DNA from: Microcoleus sp. AS-A8 | Lineage (GTDB): Bacteria; Cyanobacteriota; Cyanobacteriia; Cyanobacteriales; Coleofasciculaceae | Direction: 5' to 3' | DNA: 64,000 nucleotides | Assembly: GCA_039962225.1 (NCBI GenBank) | Contig: JAMPKV010000010.1 | Span: 62,001-126,000 of the forward strand | Shown here: in pieces, positions 44,169-51,554 of the stretch | Numbering within the stretch: position 1 is the first letter of the stretch | How the letters are laid out: every line of letters starts with the position of its first letter | Notes under the pieces: model-generated | What the model saw: only the letters and a program-made list of their open reading frames with translations | Told to the model about the DNA's origin: nothing | Database searches by the model: none | Translations under genes and position numbers: made by a program

Positions 44169-44762
44169 ATGAACGACACAGATTACATCCCCATCGCATC
44201 ACTCAACCAATATGCTTACTGCCCTCATCGCTGCTGGCGAATGTTCTGTGCCGGAGAGTTTATCGATAATCAATACACGATTGAAGGCACCAGCTTACAC
44301 GATCGCGTCCACACCCAAGGCGAAGGACACCGAGAAGAAACCTGGCAGATTCGAGCCATTTGGCTCAAATCAGAACATTACAAACTGATTGGAAAATCGG
44401 ACTTAATCGAATCAGAATCGGGTCAACTTTATCCCGTTGAGTACAAGCGGGGACGCAAGGGCGAATGGGATAACGATGAGTTGCAAGTTTGTGCTCAAGC
44501 GTTGTGCCTTGAGGAGATGACAGGACAAACCATTACTCAAGGCTATATCTACTACGCCCACTCTCACCAGCGCCAACTTGTCGAGATTTCAGATCAATTG
44601 CGAGAAGATGCGATCGCAACCCTCCAATCCGTTACAACATTACTGCAAACAGGCATCATGCCCCAACCCGTTTACAGCAAACGCTGTTCTGGATGCAGTC
44701 TTTCCGCCCAATGTTTGCCTCAAGCTGCGACTAAAGTGGGTCGCTATCAAGAAGTCAACTAA
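44169..44762 (+). CDS. cas4: CRISPR adaptation exonuclease Cas4
   Basis: The 197-residue protein has the Cas4 cysteine arrangement: an N-terminal YAYCPHRCWR with Cys-18 and Cys-22, and a C-terminal RCSGCSLSAQC set, as in Fe-S cluster-containing Cas4. RecB-type nuclease residues are in KLIGKSDLIE (Asp) and YPVEYKRGRKGEWD (Glu-x-Lys). Cas4 helps Cas1-Cas2 to choose and trim protospacers next to a PAM. All ligands appear intact. ATG at 44169 begins at a normal Cas4 N terminus; an in-frame TTG at 44139 is within the palindrome cluster and unlikely. Twenty bases separate it from cas1. Confidence 0.92.
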   Translation: MNDTDYIPIASLNQYAYCPHRCWRMFCAGEFIDNQYTIEGTSLHDRVHTQGEGHREETWQIRAIWLKSEHYKLIGKSDLIESESGQLYPVEYKRGRKGEWDNDELQVCAQALCLEEMTGQTITQGYIYYAHSHQRQLVEISDQLREDAIATLQSVTTLLQTGIMPQPVYSKRCSGCSLSAQCLPQAATKVGRYQEVN

Positions 44763-44782
44763 TTATCACAACAGTTAATCTC

Positions 44783-45787
44783 ATGGGAACGGTTTACATT
44801 ACTCAAGAAGATTCATTTATCGGGAAAACCGACGAACGTCTGATTGTTAAAGCAGACAAGAAAAATATTCTCGATGTACCCTTCATTAAAGTGGAAGGGG
44901 TGGTTGTTTTGGGACGGGCTACGGTTTCTCCGGCTGTTGTATCGGAATTGATGGAACGGAAGATTCCGTTGAGTTTCATGATGGGAACGGGTAAATATTT
45001 GGGGCGATTGGAACCGGAAATGACAAAGAATATTTTTGTAAGAAAGGCGCAGTGGCAAGCGGCAGGAGAAACCGAACAATCGGTGCATGTGGTGCGGGGA
45101 TTTGTGCGGGGGAAGTTGAAGAATTATCGTTCAATTCTTAATCGAAATCAGCGCAAATATCCAGAATTAGATTGGTAAGCTGCAATTGATCGGGTGCAAA
45201 ATGCGATCGCACCCATTGACAAAACAAATTCGATTAATTCTCTGCGAGGTTTGGAAGGGGCAGGAAGTGCGGCGTATTTTGGGGCGTTTAATCAATTAAT
45301 TCGGGTTGAGGGATTTAGTTTTGCCGCCAGACGCCGTCGCCCACCGACTGATCCAGTGAATGCGTTGTTGAGTTTTGGCTATTCTTTATTGCGTCACGAT
45401 GTCCAAAGTGCGGTGAATATTGTGGGGTTTGACCCCTATTTAGGGTATCTCCACTTTGAGCATTATGGTCGTCCTGGTTTGGCACTGGATTTGATGGAGG
45501 AATTTCGTCCGTTGGTAGTAGATTCGATGGTTTTGAATGCGATTAATCAGCGTATTCTCAAGCCTGCTGATTTTACTAGCGAACCGTTGAGTAATGCGGT
45601 GTTGCTGTCGGTGGAGGGACGGCGAGAATTTTTGAGGCAGTATGAAATGAAGAAGCAGTCACAGTTTAAGCATCCGGTGTTGGGACGTAAATGCACGTAT
45701 CAGGAAGCGTTTGAGATTCAGGCGCGTCTGTTGGCGAAGTATTTGATGGGCGAAATTGAGAAGTATCCACCGCTAGTAGTGTATTAA
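44783..45787 (+). pseudogene. cas1: CRISPR integrase gene cas1, disrupted by one in-frame stop codon
   Basis: The frame 44783-45787 codes for a complete 334-residue Cas1, apart from TAA at 45176-45178 (codon 132). Upstream of the stop is the Cas1 beta-domain (MGTVYITQEDSFIGKTDERL, ERKIPLSFM). Downstream, with no frame change, come AAIDRVQNAIAPIDK and the catalytic domain: Glu-158 in GLEGAGSAAYF, His-224 in GYLHFEHYGRP and DLMEEFRP. The stop therefore separates the whole active site from the N-terminal domain. Reinitiation at GTG 45194 is conceivable but has no Shine-Dalgarno sequence. The simplest change would be a C to T transition of CAA. Cas1 is essential for spacer acquisition, so this locus probably cannot adapt. 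A sequencing error or naturally split protein is the alternative. Confidence 0.8.
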
Positions 45788-45789
45788 TT

Positions 45790-46062
45790 ATGTATATAGT
45801 CGTGTCTTACGATATTCCGGAAGATAAGCGCCGGACTAAAATTCATAGTATTCTCAAGTCCTACGGGCAATGGATGCAGTACAGTGTGTTTGAGTGCAGT
45901 TTGACAGATACTCAGTATGCTAAGTTGCGATCGCGTTTGCGTAAGGTGATTAAGCCTGACCAAGATAGTATCCGTTTTTATTTCCTTTGCCAGTGTTGTC
46001 AGGGAAAGGTGGAACGGATCGGGGGTGAGCAATTGCGGGATGATACGATTTTCTTTGCCTAA
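45790..46062 (+). CDS. cas2: CRISPR adaptation protein Cas2
   Basis: The 90-residue protein begins two bases after the cas1 stop codon. It has the ferredoxin-like Cas2 start MYIVVSYDIPEDKRRTKIHS, with the conserved Asp-8, followed by LKSYGQWMQYSVFECSLTDT and DSIRFYFLC. Cas2 dimers bridge two Cas1 dimers during spacer integration. It looks intact. With cas1 broken it has no functional partner from this locus, unless a Cas1 is supplied by another locus. Confidence 0.93.
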   Translation: MYIVVSYDIPEDKRRTKIHSILKSYGQWMQYSVFECSLTDTQYAKLRSRLRKVIKPDQDSIRFYFLCQCCQGKVERIGGEQLRDDTIFFA

Positions 46063-46313
46063 ATCCGACAACCTATAGGTGTTGAGATAGGAGGGGGATT
46101 TTTTGGGGCTGTATTCCTGACGATACAAGGGTTTGCAGCCTTTTCCCTTTTTAGGAGGTTGTCGGATTTCTTGAAAAGCTTGTTATATAATGGTTTTATC
46201 TATTTTTGTTTTGGGGGACTTGTTTCGCCCTAAGACTGAAATGGTATACTCAGGAGACCTTGTCGGATTTGAACCTTGAAAACTAAATACAGTATGGTTC
46301 CTGGATGCCTGCG
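46063..46313 (+). promoter_or_regulatory. CRISPR leader with repeated TTGTCGGATTT elements
   Basis: The 251 bases between cas2 and the first repeat are the leader. A 14-bp inverted repeat pairs 46061-46074 (AAATCCGACAACCT) with 46156-46169. A third TTGTCGGATTT lies at 46260-46270, about 44 bases before repeat 1. TATAAT at 46186-46191 is the best -10 candidate for the array transcript, with a weak TTGTCG 20 bases upstream. No open frame is convincing. The plus strand is the expected reading direction of the array. Confidence 0.6.
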
Positions 46314-47726
46314 GTTTAAATTCCACTTAATCCCTATCAGGGATTGAAACAGTACATTGATTCGCTTAATGGTATAAGCGTCTGTTTAAATTCCACTTAA
46401 TCCCTATCAGGGATTGAAACATAAGGCTCGGTTGTTGGGGTGTGGTCAACTTGTTTAAATTCCACTTAATCCCTATCAGGGATTGAAACAAGGCGCTGAC
46501 GAATGACCCACTCCCAGCGCCACGAGTTTAAATTCCACTTAATCCCTATCAGGGATTGAAACAACGCGATCGCGTTGACGTAACTCGAAACGCAAGAGTT
46601 TAAATTCCACTTAATCCCTATCAGGGATTGAAACAACAAGTGGGCCGTTTACCACGTCATCAATCCGTGTTTAAATTCCACTTAATCCCTATCAGGGATT
46701 GAAACGCTTTTAGAAGCCCCTCCCAGCAACGATTCTACAAGTTTAAATTCCACTTAATCCCTATCAGGGATTGAAACTTAACTCTGTTAGACTTTAAACG
46801 AAACTAATAGGTTTAAATTCCACTTAATCCCTATCAGGGATTGAAACCAGAGAAAGGAGGGCTGTCACGACCGATGATCGATGTTTAAATTCCACTTAAT
46901 CCCTATCAGGGATTGAAACGAAAATTAGCAGGTAATGTAAAAATAGAGAGGCTTGCAGGTTTAAATTCCACTTAATCCCTATCAGGGATTGAAACTAGTA
47001 TATATTTCAGACTGGCAGTTACATTATCTGTTTAAATTCCACTTAATCCCTATCAGGGATTGAAACGAGTAATCCTATCAGATCGCTGTCATTGGCTAAC
47101 CCAGGTTTAAATTCCACTTAATCCCTATCAGGGATTGAAACAGCTCTGAACGATTGGGTTGATTTTGCTTTTGAGCGTTTAAATTCCACTTAATCCCTAT
47201 CAGGGATTGAAACTAATCAGTTGATTGTGTTGGGGGTATAAAGCCTCAGTTGTTTAAATTCCACTTAATCCCTATCAGGGATTGAAACTTTTGCGTAGCA
47301 GCTTAATGCAGCGGTTGGGCGGGGTTTAAATTCCACTTAATCCCTATCAGGGATTGAAACATTGACTTCCCGGCAGGGGATGAACCCCAAACTGTTCTCA
47401 GGTTTAAATTCCACTTAATCCCTATCAGGGATTGAAACTTGATCTGACTACCCTGCCTGGGTAGTGAGTTTGTTTAAATTCCACTTAATCCCTATCAGGG
47501 ATTGAAACCAGACTCGATCGGATTATTTCAATGCTCACGTTAGTTTAAATTCCACTTAATCCCTATCAGGGATTGAAACCAGGACAACAGCCGCGCTAAA
47601 TTAATAGCAGTTCAGTTTAAATTCCACTTAATCCCTATCAGGGATTGAAACTTCTGGGTTGTCCATGTCGAGCAAGTCGATTGCCTGTGGTTTAAATTCC
47701 ACTTAATCCCTATCAGGGATTGAAAC
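46314..47726 (+). CRISPR. CRISPR array, 20 repeats of 37 bp and 19 spacers
   Basis: Repeat units start with GTTTAAATTCCACTTAAT and end with AGGGATTGAAAC. Repeat 1 begins at 46314 and repeat 20 ends at 47726. All 20 copies look identical, including the last, which is often degenerate in other arrays. Within the repeat AATCCCT-ATC-AGGGATT forms a 7-bp hairpin; Cas6 cleavage after it leaves ATTGAAAC. Length and the GATTGAAAC-type end agree with type I-D repeats of cyanobacteria, such as the 37-bp CRISPR1 repeat of Synechocystis. Spacers are 32-41 bases, mostly 33-38. The leader and cas2 are on the left, so repeat 1 is the leader-proximal end. Spacer 4 (46563-46597) contains the HIP1 octamer. No two spacers are alike. 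Confidence 0.98.
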
Positions 47727-47842
47727 AAGTGGCAGCACTGGATAGAAAAAACTCTTTGCGCCACAAATTCATGGCTATGGGTAGAAGAAAGACTCTTAGC
47801 TACATAGATAGCCTGTAAAAGTCGATAACTCTACACTGACCT

Positions 47843-48097
47843 ATGACAACCCCACAATCCCCCAATACCAGACCCACCGACTTAGAAACACCTGGAGATG
47901 TTGATACCCCAGATAAGCAGGTTGCAGCCTCAACCAACGCTGATGTTTTGAGAGAACAGGCGATATCCGATTCCCAAGCCAGAGAAGATTTGCAATCCAA
48001 GCAAGATACACAAGCGGATAGGCAAGTTGCGGAAGGCGAAGATACTTCCTCTGATATCAAAGCGGGCGCTGCAATACAGATTCCTGGTGAGCTTTAA
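47843..48097 (+). CDS. Small hydrophilic protein of unknown function
   Basis: The 84-residue frame starts at ATG 47843, about 115 bases after the array. The protein is rich in Asp, Thr, Gln, Ser and Ala (for example TDLETPGDVDTPDKQVAAST), has no hydrophobic segment and is probably disordered. I do not recognise it. It shows no resemblance to a Cas protein or anti-CRISPR known to me. Real-gene likelihood is moderate: the start is an ATG and composition is protein-like, but there is no clear ribosome-binding site. Confidence 0.5.
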   Translation: MTTPQSPNTRPTDLETPGDVDTPDKQVAASTNADVLREQAISDSQAREDLQSKQDTQADRQVAEGEDTSSDIKAGAAIQIPGEL

Positions 48098-48323
48098 GAT
48101 ACCCCAGCTTGGAAGGTTACTTTTTTAGGACTTACGCAAATTTATCTTTGAACCACCATCTGTAGGAAAAATCAAAGCCTCTCTCAGCCAAAAAAAATTA
48201 TCCGCTTCCCTCTCCTTTAAGGAGAGGGTTAGGGAGAGGTGGAGAGAGGTTTGGAGAGAGGTTTTCCATATCCCATGAAAAGTAAGACCGATTTTTCTGC
48301 CTAAAAAAGGCAACATCACCAAT
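48098..48323. other. Intergenic region with GGAGAGAGGTT repeats
   Basis: The interval between the small hydrophilic gene and the next terminator contains a purine-rich run with GGAGAGAGG twice (near 48240-48262) and GGAGAGGGTTAGGGAGAGG, a dispersed cyanobacterial type. No further gene is supported. Confidence 0.5.
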
Positions 48324-48355
48324 AAAAAACCCCAGAACTCGTTAAAGCACTGGGG
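48324..48355 (-). terminator. Rho-independent terminator, minus strand
   Basis: On the minus strand CCCCAG (48355-48350) pairs with CTGGGG (48335-48330) around a 14-base loop, and a run of T residues follows (48329-48324). It is about 105 bases downstream of the stop of the small membrane-protein gene at 48461-48577. Confidence 0.7.
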
Positions 48356-48460
48356 GAGTCATCAGGGTGTATCTACTTATTTCCTTATCCGTCGTCCTTA
48401 GAACCGTTTCCGGATAAATCGAGAAAAGTCGCATCCTAGCTTCAGGTGCATCCCTAGAAC

Positions 48461-48577
48461 TCATTTATCTTTATCTCCAAATGCCGCTACACCTTTAAAT
48501 AACATAAACAGACCGCCCATTAATATAGCCAGTGCTACCCCACCAGCGACCAAATCCATTAAATGTGTCGTTTCCAT
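48461..48577 (-). CDS. Single-span membrane microprotein, 38 residues
   Basis: This very short frame reads METTHLMDLVAGGVALAILM, continues GGLFMLFKGVAAF and ends GDKDK at TGA 48461-48463. The middle is a strong membrane helix with small residues (GGVALAILMGGLF). The start at 48577 has AGGA 7 bases upstream; an extra ATG at 48580 would add one Met. Length and style resemble small membrane subunits or stress peptides of thylakoid complexes, but I do not recognise it. A minus-strand terminator 100 bases downstream supports transcription. It sits directly downstream of the NUDIX gene on the same strand (24-base gap), so the two may form a unit. Confidence 0.65.
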   Translation of the reverse strand: METTHLMDLVAGGVALAILMGGLFMLFKGVAAFGDKDK

Positions 48578-48603
48578 CATTATTTCCTAAAACTCCCCTA
48601 TCC

Positions 48604-49326
48604 TCAAATTGACAGATGCTCTTTTCCTTCAAAATATCTCTCAACTTGAATCGCTACTTTATACGGATAAGCATCAATTGAGGGCACAAAGCTGTTTTTC
48701 GTTACATTAAGCTGATGCGGTTGAGGCAGCCGATTCAGTAACTCCACCCCTTGGGCTTGATAACTATATCCCTCCAACGTAAATAACTTCAACATTTCCC
48801 TCACCGGTATCTCATAGAAACCCGCCAACTCTTCAGGCTGAAGTTGAAACGCCTCAATACTTAAATCAGTTTCATATAAAAACACATCAATAAGCTCATT
48901 ATTTTTAACCCCTTGCTCTCGATAAACCACCAAACGCTTCCCCAGTGGTGTCAAGTCTTCCAATTTAACCGTTAAACCAATCTCTTCTTGGACTTCCCGT
49001 ACCCCATCAGCCATCTTTTCGCCCGAACGGTAATGACCCCCTACCGGCACATCCAGATATCCTGGAGCCACATCTTTATCTTCCTTGCGACGTTGTAAAT
49101 ACATCATCGGCTCTTGAGTATTATTGACGAGCCAAAGATGAAACGCGCCGTGCCAATCCCCTTCTTGATGAACTAAATATCGAGCTTTTGTCTGCCCTGT
49201 GGGATAACCAGTGACTGGGTCTAGGATATCGAAAAGTTCTTCTGCATCTTGTTTAAATTGAAGCATCTTTCCCGAAATCATGGCTACCCCATTATCGATC
49301 GCAGTACTCAAAATCATCCGATTCAT
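48604..49326 (-). CDS. NUDIX hydrolase, IPP-isomerase-like
   Basis: The 240-residue protein has a NUDIX box around residues 95-120: GGHYRSGEKMADG followed by VREVQEEIGL, the GX5EX7REX2EEXG pattern. The flanking blocks LFDILDPVTGYPTGQTKARY and MMYLQRRKEDKDVAPGYLDV resemble the IPP-isomerase/YfcD-type NUDIX subgroup. Enzymes of this group hydrolyse nucleoside diphosphate derivatives or isomerise isopentenyl diphosphate; the isomerase Cys and Glu set is not clear, so hydrolase is safer. A second Met at residue 21 (MLQFKQDAEELF) is an alternative start. The gene ends 24 bases before the small membrane-protein start and follows hetZ by 26 bases on the same strand. Confidence 0.85.
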   Translation of the reverse strand: MNRMILSTAIDNGVAMISGKMLQFKQDAEELFDILDPVTGYPTGQTKARYLVHQEGDWHGAFHLWLVNNTQEPMMYLQRRKEDKDVAPGYLDVPVGGHYRSGEKMADGVREVQEEIGLTVKLEDLTPLGKRLVVYREQGVKNNELIDVFLYETDLSIEAFQLQPEELAGFYEIPVREMLKLFTLEGYSYQAQGVELLNRLPQPHQLNVTKNSFVPSIDAYPYKVAIQVERYFEGKEHLSI

Positions 49327-49352
49327 GCTTTTCCAATCCCTGTGAAGCCAGC

Positions 49353-50588
49353 TTAGGCCGCCACGGACTGGTTAGAGCCATTCTGAACACTCTCTACTCC
49401 ATTGTTGCGAACCAGACTCGCCATATCCAACAATTGAGTCCAACGCTTTTGCACTTGTTTCTGTGTAATTTTCAGAGCTTTCATAATCTCAAAATCGCTC
49501 TTTTTCGCCCGTTTGAGATCCAACAACTGCTGTTGCATGGGGTCAAGTTGCCCGACAAATACATCCCACTGCGAAGATGAGAGTCCCAGCTTTTGGTCAA
49601 GGTCGGCACCTAACCATTGGTGTACCAGTTGCCAGTGAGACGTGTGAGCGAATTTTTCCACATGGTACTTAAAGCGCTGTTGCAGATAGTCCCGTTGGCG
49701 TGGTGTTAAACCCATGATGTTGTCAATTTCCGGTGCAGCAAAGTCTTGCAGCTTTAAGATTAAGTAATCTGCACAGTCTTTGTGACCCTGATTTTCTAGG
49801 TATTGTACCAGTTCACCCACAACGCGCTCGCGCAGCACTGCATCATGAGGGTCTTTTGTTTCAGCCACCAGACGCTCTCTCACCTGCTGCATCATGGGTG
49901 AGCGATTTTGCATCTGTGCTTCTTCACCTTTGGCAAACTCTGTTACCTGTTCAATATCCATGACGGTATCGGTGGGTTGGCGTTTGGCAAAGCTTTTAGC
50001 TCTGAGCACCAGTAATTGCACCGCACCATAACCGGTCATCACCCGTCGTTTGGCGTATTGCTCAGTAAACCCCATGTATTCAGCGAGTTCGATTTTGGTA
50101 CGGGGGGTGTGGTTGTCAGCTAACTGATTTTCCCGCCTAAACGCTTTGAGGGAATCGGCATAAAAGTCTTGCAGGAAGTCTTCAATTAATAGGCGTCTCG
50201 CGGCAAAGCTTAACTGCGCTTGAGAGGGTGCAATCTGGCGATATATCATCACGCTCAGGTTGCTGTGCAGTTCCACACGACCTTGCTTGGAACCCAGATT
50301 ATAGTACTCAACACACTTAGAGAGACGATGACGTGCCAAGGTTAACTGCCAGGAGCGAATGTCACCACCCTTTTGAATGCGGTCACTCTTGCTACAAATC
50401 CGTTCCACTTCTGCCACGATGCGCTTGATTACCGTTAGAGCGTTGCTGGGTAAGGAACCCAGTTGATGTGTCAGTTCTTCCTTCAACAGCTCAATCAACG
50501 CCATAGTATCTTGGTTGGTGATACTGTCCGGAGCGTTGTCAGTGGTGACGGAAGATTGAGGATATGAGTTGCTGGTGGTGGTGTTCAT
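49353..50588 (-). CDS. hetZ: HetZ family protein
   Basis: The 411-residue protein resembles HetZ, a DNA-binding-type regulator needed early in heterocyst development in Anabaena, from residue 30 to near the C terminus. Diagnostic blocks are IKRIVAEVERICSKSDRIQ, LARHRLSKCVEYYNLGSKQG, GRVELHSNLSVMIYRQ, ELAEYMGFTEQYAKRR and IMGLTPRQRDYLQQRFKYHV. A C-terminal segment with ALKITQKQVQKRWTQLLD looks like a helix-turn-helix. HetZ homologues also occur in cyanobacteria that make no heterocysts, so presence alone does not mean heterocyst formation. The patU3 partner found near hetZ in Anabaena is not in the window. The start overlaps the stop of a short upstream frame as ATGA. Confidence 0.85.
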   Translation of the reverse strand: MNTTTSNSYPQSSVTTDNAPDSITNQDTMALIELLKEELTHQLGSLPSNALTVIKRIVAEVERICSKSDRIQKGGDIRSWQLTLARHRLSKCVEYYNLGSKQGRVELHSNLSVMIYRQIAPSQAQLSFAARRLLIEDFLQDFYADSLKAFRRENQLADNHTPRTKIELAEYMGFTEQYAKRRVMTGYGAVQLLVLRAKSFAKRQPTDTVMDIEQVTEFAKGEEAQMQNRSPMMQQVRERLVAETKDPHDAVLRERVVGELVQYLENQGHKDCADYLILKLQDFAAPEIDNIMGLTPRQRDYLQQRFKYHVEKFAHTSHWQLVHQWLGADLDQKLGLSSSQWDVFVGQLDPMQQQLLDLKRAKKSDFEIMKALKITQKQVQKRWTQLLDMASLVRNNGVESVQNGSNQSVAA

Positions 50589-50866
50589 GGTAAAAGCCCT
50601 ATTAGAGTTGAGTGACAGTAGCGACGATTAAGAAGATTGGTGTTGGGTTCACCTCTTTTCTTTTCGTCCACAATTCGACTGTAAAGCGCTTCTATTCGGC
50701 TTCGTGGTGTGATTGTGCAGGCTCCCCAATATGGTTGTTTAACGGCTAATCGTCTCAAGGGTTGATGTGCCAGGTCGGCTGCTCTCAACTGCTCAGTGTG
50801 CCTAGACTTGAGCGATTTTTCGGGGATGATTACCTGATAGCGTGTCTGCTCAGTTTGAGTGGACAA
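50585..50866 (-). CDS. Possible short gene coupled to hetZ
   Basis: A 93-codon frame (TTG start at 50866) ends in TGA overlapping the hetZ ATG as ATGA, an arrangement typical of translational coupling. The protein, rich in Arg, Leu and Gln (YQVIIPEKSLKSRHTEQLRA, TPRSRIEALYSRIVDEKKRG), is not recognised. It has no clear ribosome-binding site, so it may be a chance frame in the hetZ 5' region. If expressed, it could influence hetZ translation. Confidence 0.35.
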   Translation of the reverse strand: MSTQTEQTRYQVIIPEKSLKSRHTEQLRAADLAHQPLRRLAVKQPYWGACTITPRSRIEALYSRIVDEKKRGEPNTNLLNRRYCHSTLIGLLP

Positions 50867-51002
50867 TCCGCAAACTGGTTGGATGAATCAGTTCCTTGTC
50901 CGAAATGATGAGCCTGCTGCCTGTAGTCTTTCACATCATTGATTTGAGGTTTTCAGGAATGCTTTCGGCAAAAGACGGTTAAGATGTTGTTCGCCCAGTC
51001 TA

Positions 51003-51491
51003 ATGAGCAGCTTTGGAATGACAGCCGCCGTCAAAATTCAACCTATTGGCTTCAGCGTTCAGTATCCCAAGACACAGTGGCGTGTCAGCTTTGTGGAAGA
51101 CGCTTCTGGCAAGTATCGATTCTCACTCTCTGGCAGAGACTTTAAATTTGAACCCCGTGACCGCTATTATTACCCCAGCCACGACGAGGCCAAACGAGCC
51201 GCCTATTGTTTTCTGGAACTGATGAAGCGATTGGATCGCTCACGGATGCGCCTCAGCGTCCTGGCTGAAATCGGTCTGCTCAAGTTCCCTGAGGAAGTCT
51301 ACCGCACTTATGATCTTTGGGTTGTGATTGACCGAACTCGCTACACCTGGGAAGTCAGTACCGCTAATGGCTTCTGTGTTAGGTCGCAACGTTGGTACAA
51401 ACACCCTGACTCGGCTTTGGCTAAAGCGAAAGCTCACATTGACCGCGAACTGGCTGTTTCTCAAATCAGAGGGGTTGTTGGTTGGGTTTAG
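51003..51491 (+). CDS. Conserved-looking hypothetical protein
   Basis: The 162-residue protein has no recognised domain. It starts MSSFGMTAAVKIQPIGFSVQ and then contains tryptophan- and tyrosine-rich stretches (RVSFVEDASGKYRFSLSGRD, YRTYDLWVVIDRTRYTWEVS). Basic residues predominate. Composition and codon pattern are protein-like, and there is no membrane segment. It is read divergently from hetZ, 137 bases from the short coupled frame. A second ATG at codon 6 (MTAAVKIQP) is an alternative start. No function is proposed. Confidence 0.65.
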   Translation: MSSFGMTAAVKIQPIGFSVQYPKTQWRVSFVEDASGKYRFSLSGRDFKFEPRDRYYYPSHDEAKRAAYCFLELMKRLDRSRMRLSVLAEIGLLKFPEEVYRTYDLWVVIDRTRYTWEVSTANGFCVRSQRWYKHPDSALAKAKAHIDRELAVSQIRGVVGWV

Positions 51492-51506
51492 CTATCTATA
51501 GCAAAA

Positions 51507-51530
51507 GGCAGACGGCAGAGGGCAGAAGGC
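51507..51530. repeat. GGCAGAG heptamer repeat, short array
   Basis: GGCAGAC, GGCAGAG, GGCAGAA and GGC run in tandem just after the 51003-51491 gene. The unit is the same as at 8404-8438. Confidence 0.75.
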
Positions 51531-51554
51531 TTCTCTCGGTTTCATCAGGGTTTG

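Noticed and set aside
44783-45178. Two separate genes (an N-terminal and a C-terminal cas1 piece)
   Set aside because: Both parts lie in the same frame with only a TAA and 15 bases between them, and the second has no ribosome-binding site. A nonsense mutation of one gene explains it better.
45784-46128. 114-codon minus-strand ORF over cas2
   Set aside because: It lies antisense to the well-supported cas2 gene and leader; the protein has no recognisable features.
47843-48097. Anti-CRISPR or Cas accessory protein
   Set aside because: It lies next to the array, but the protein is low-complexity and hydrophilic with no similarity that I can name, so no CRISPR role is claimed.
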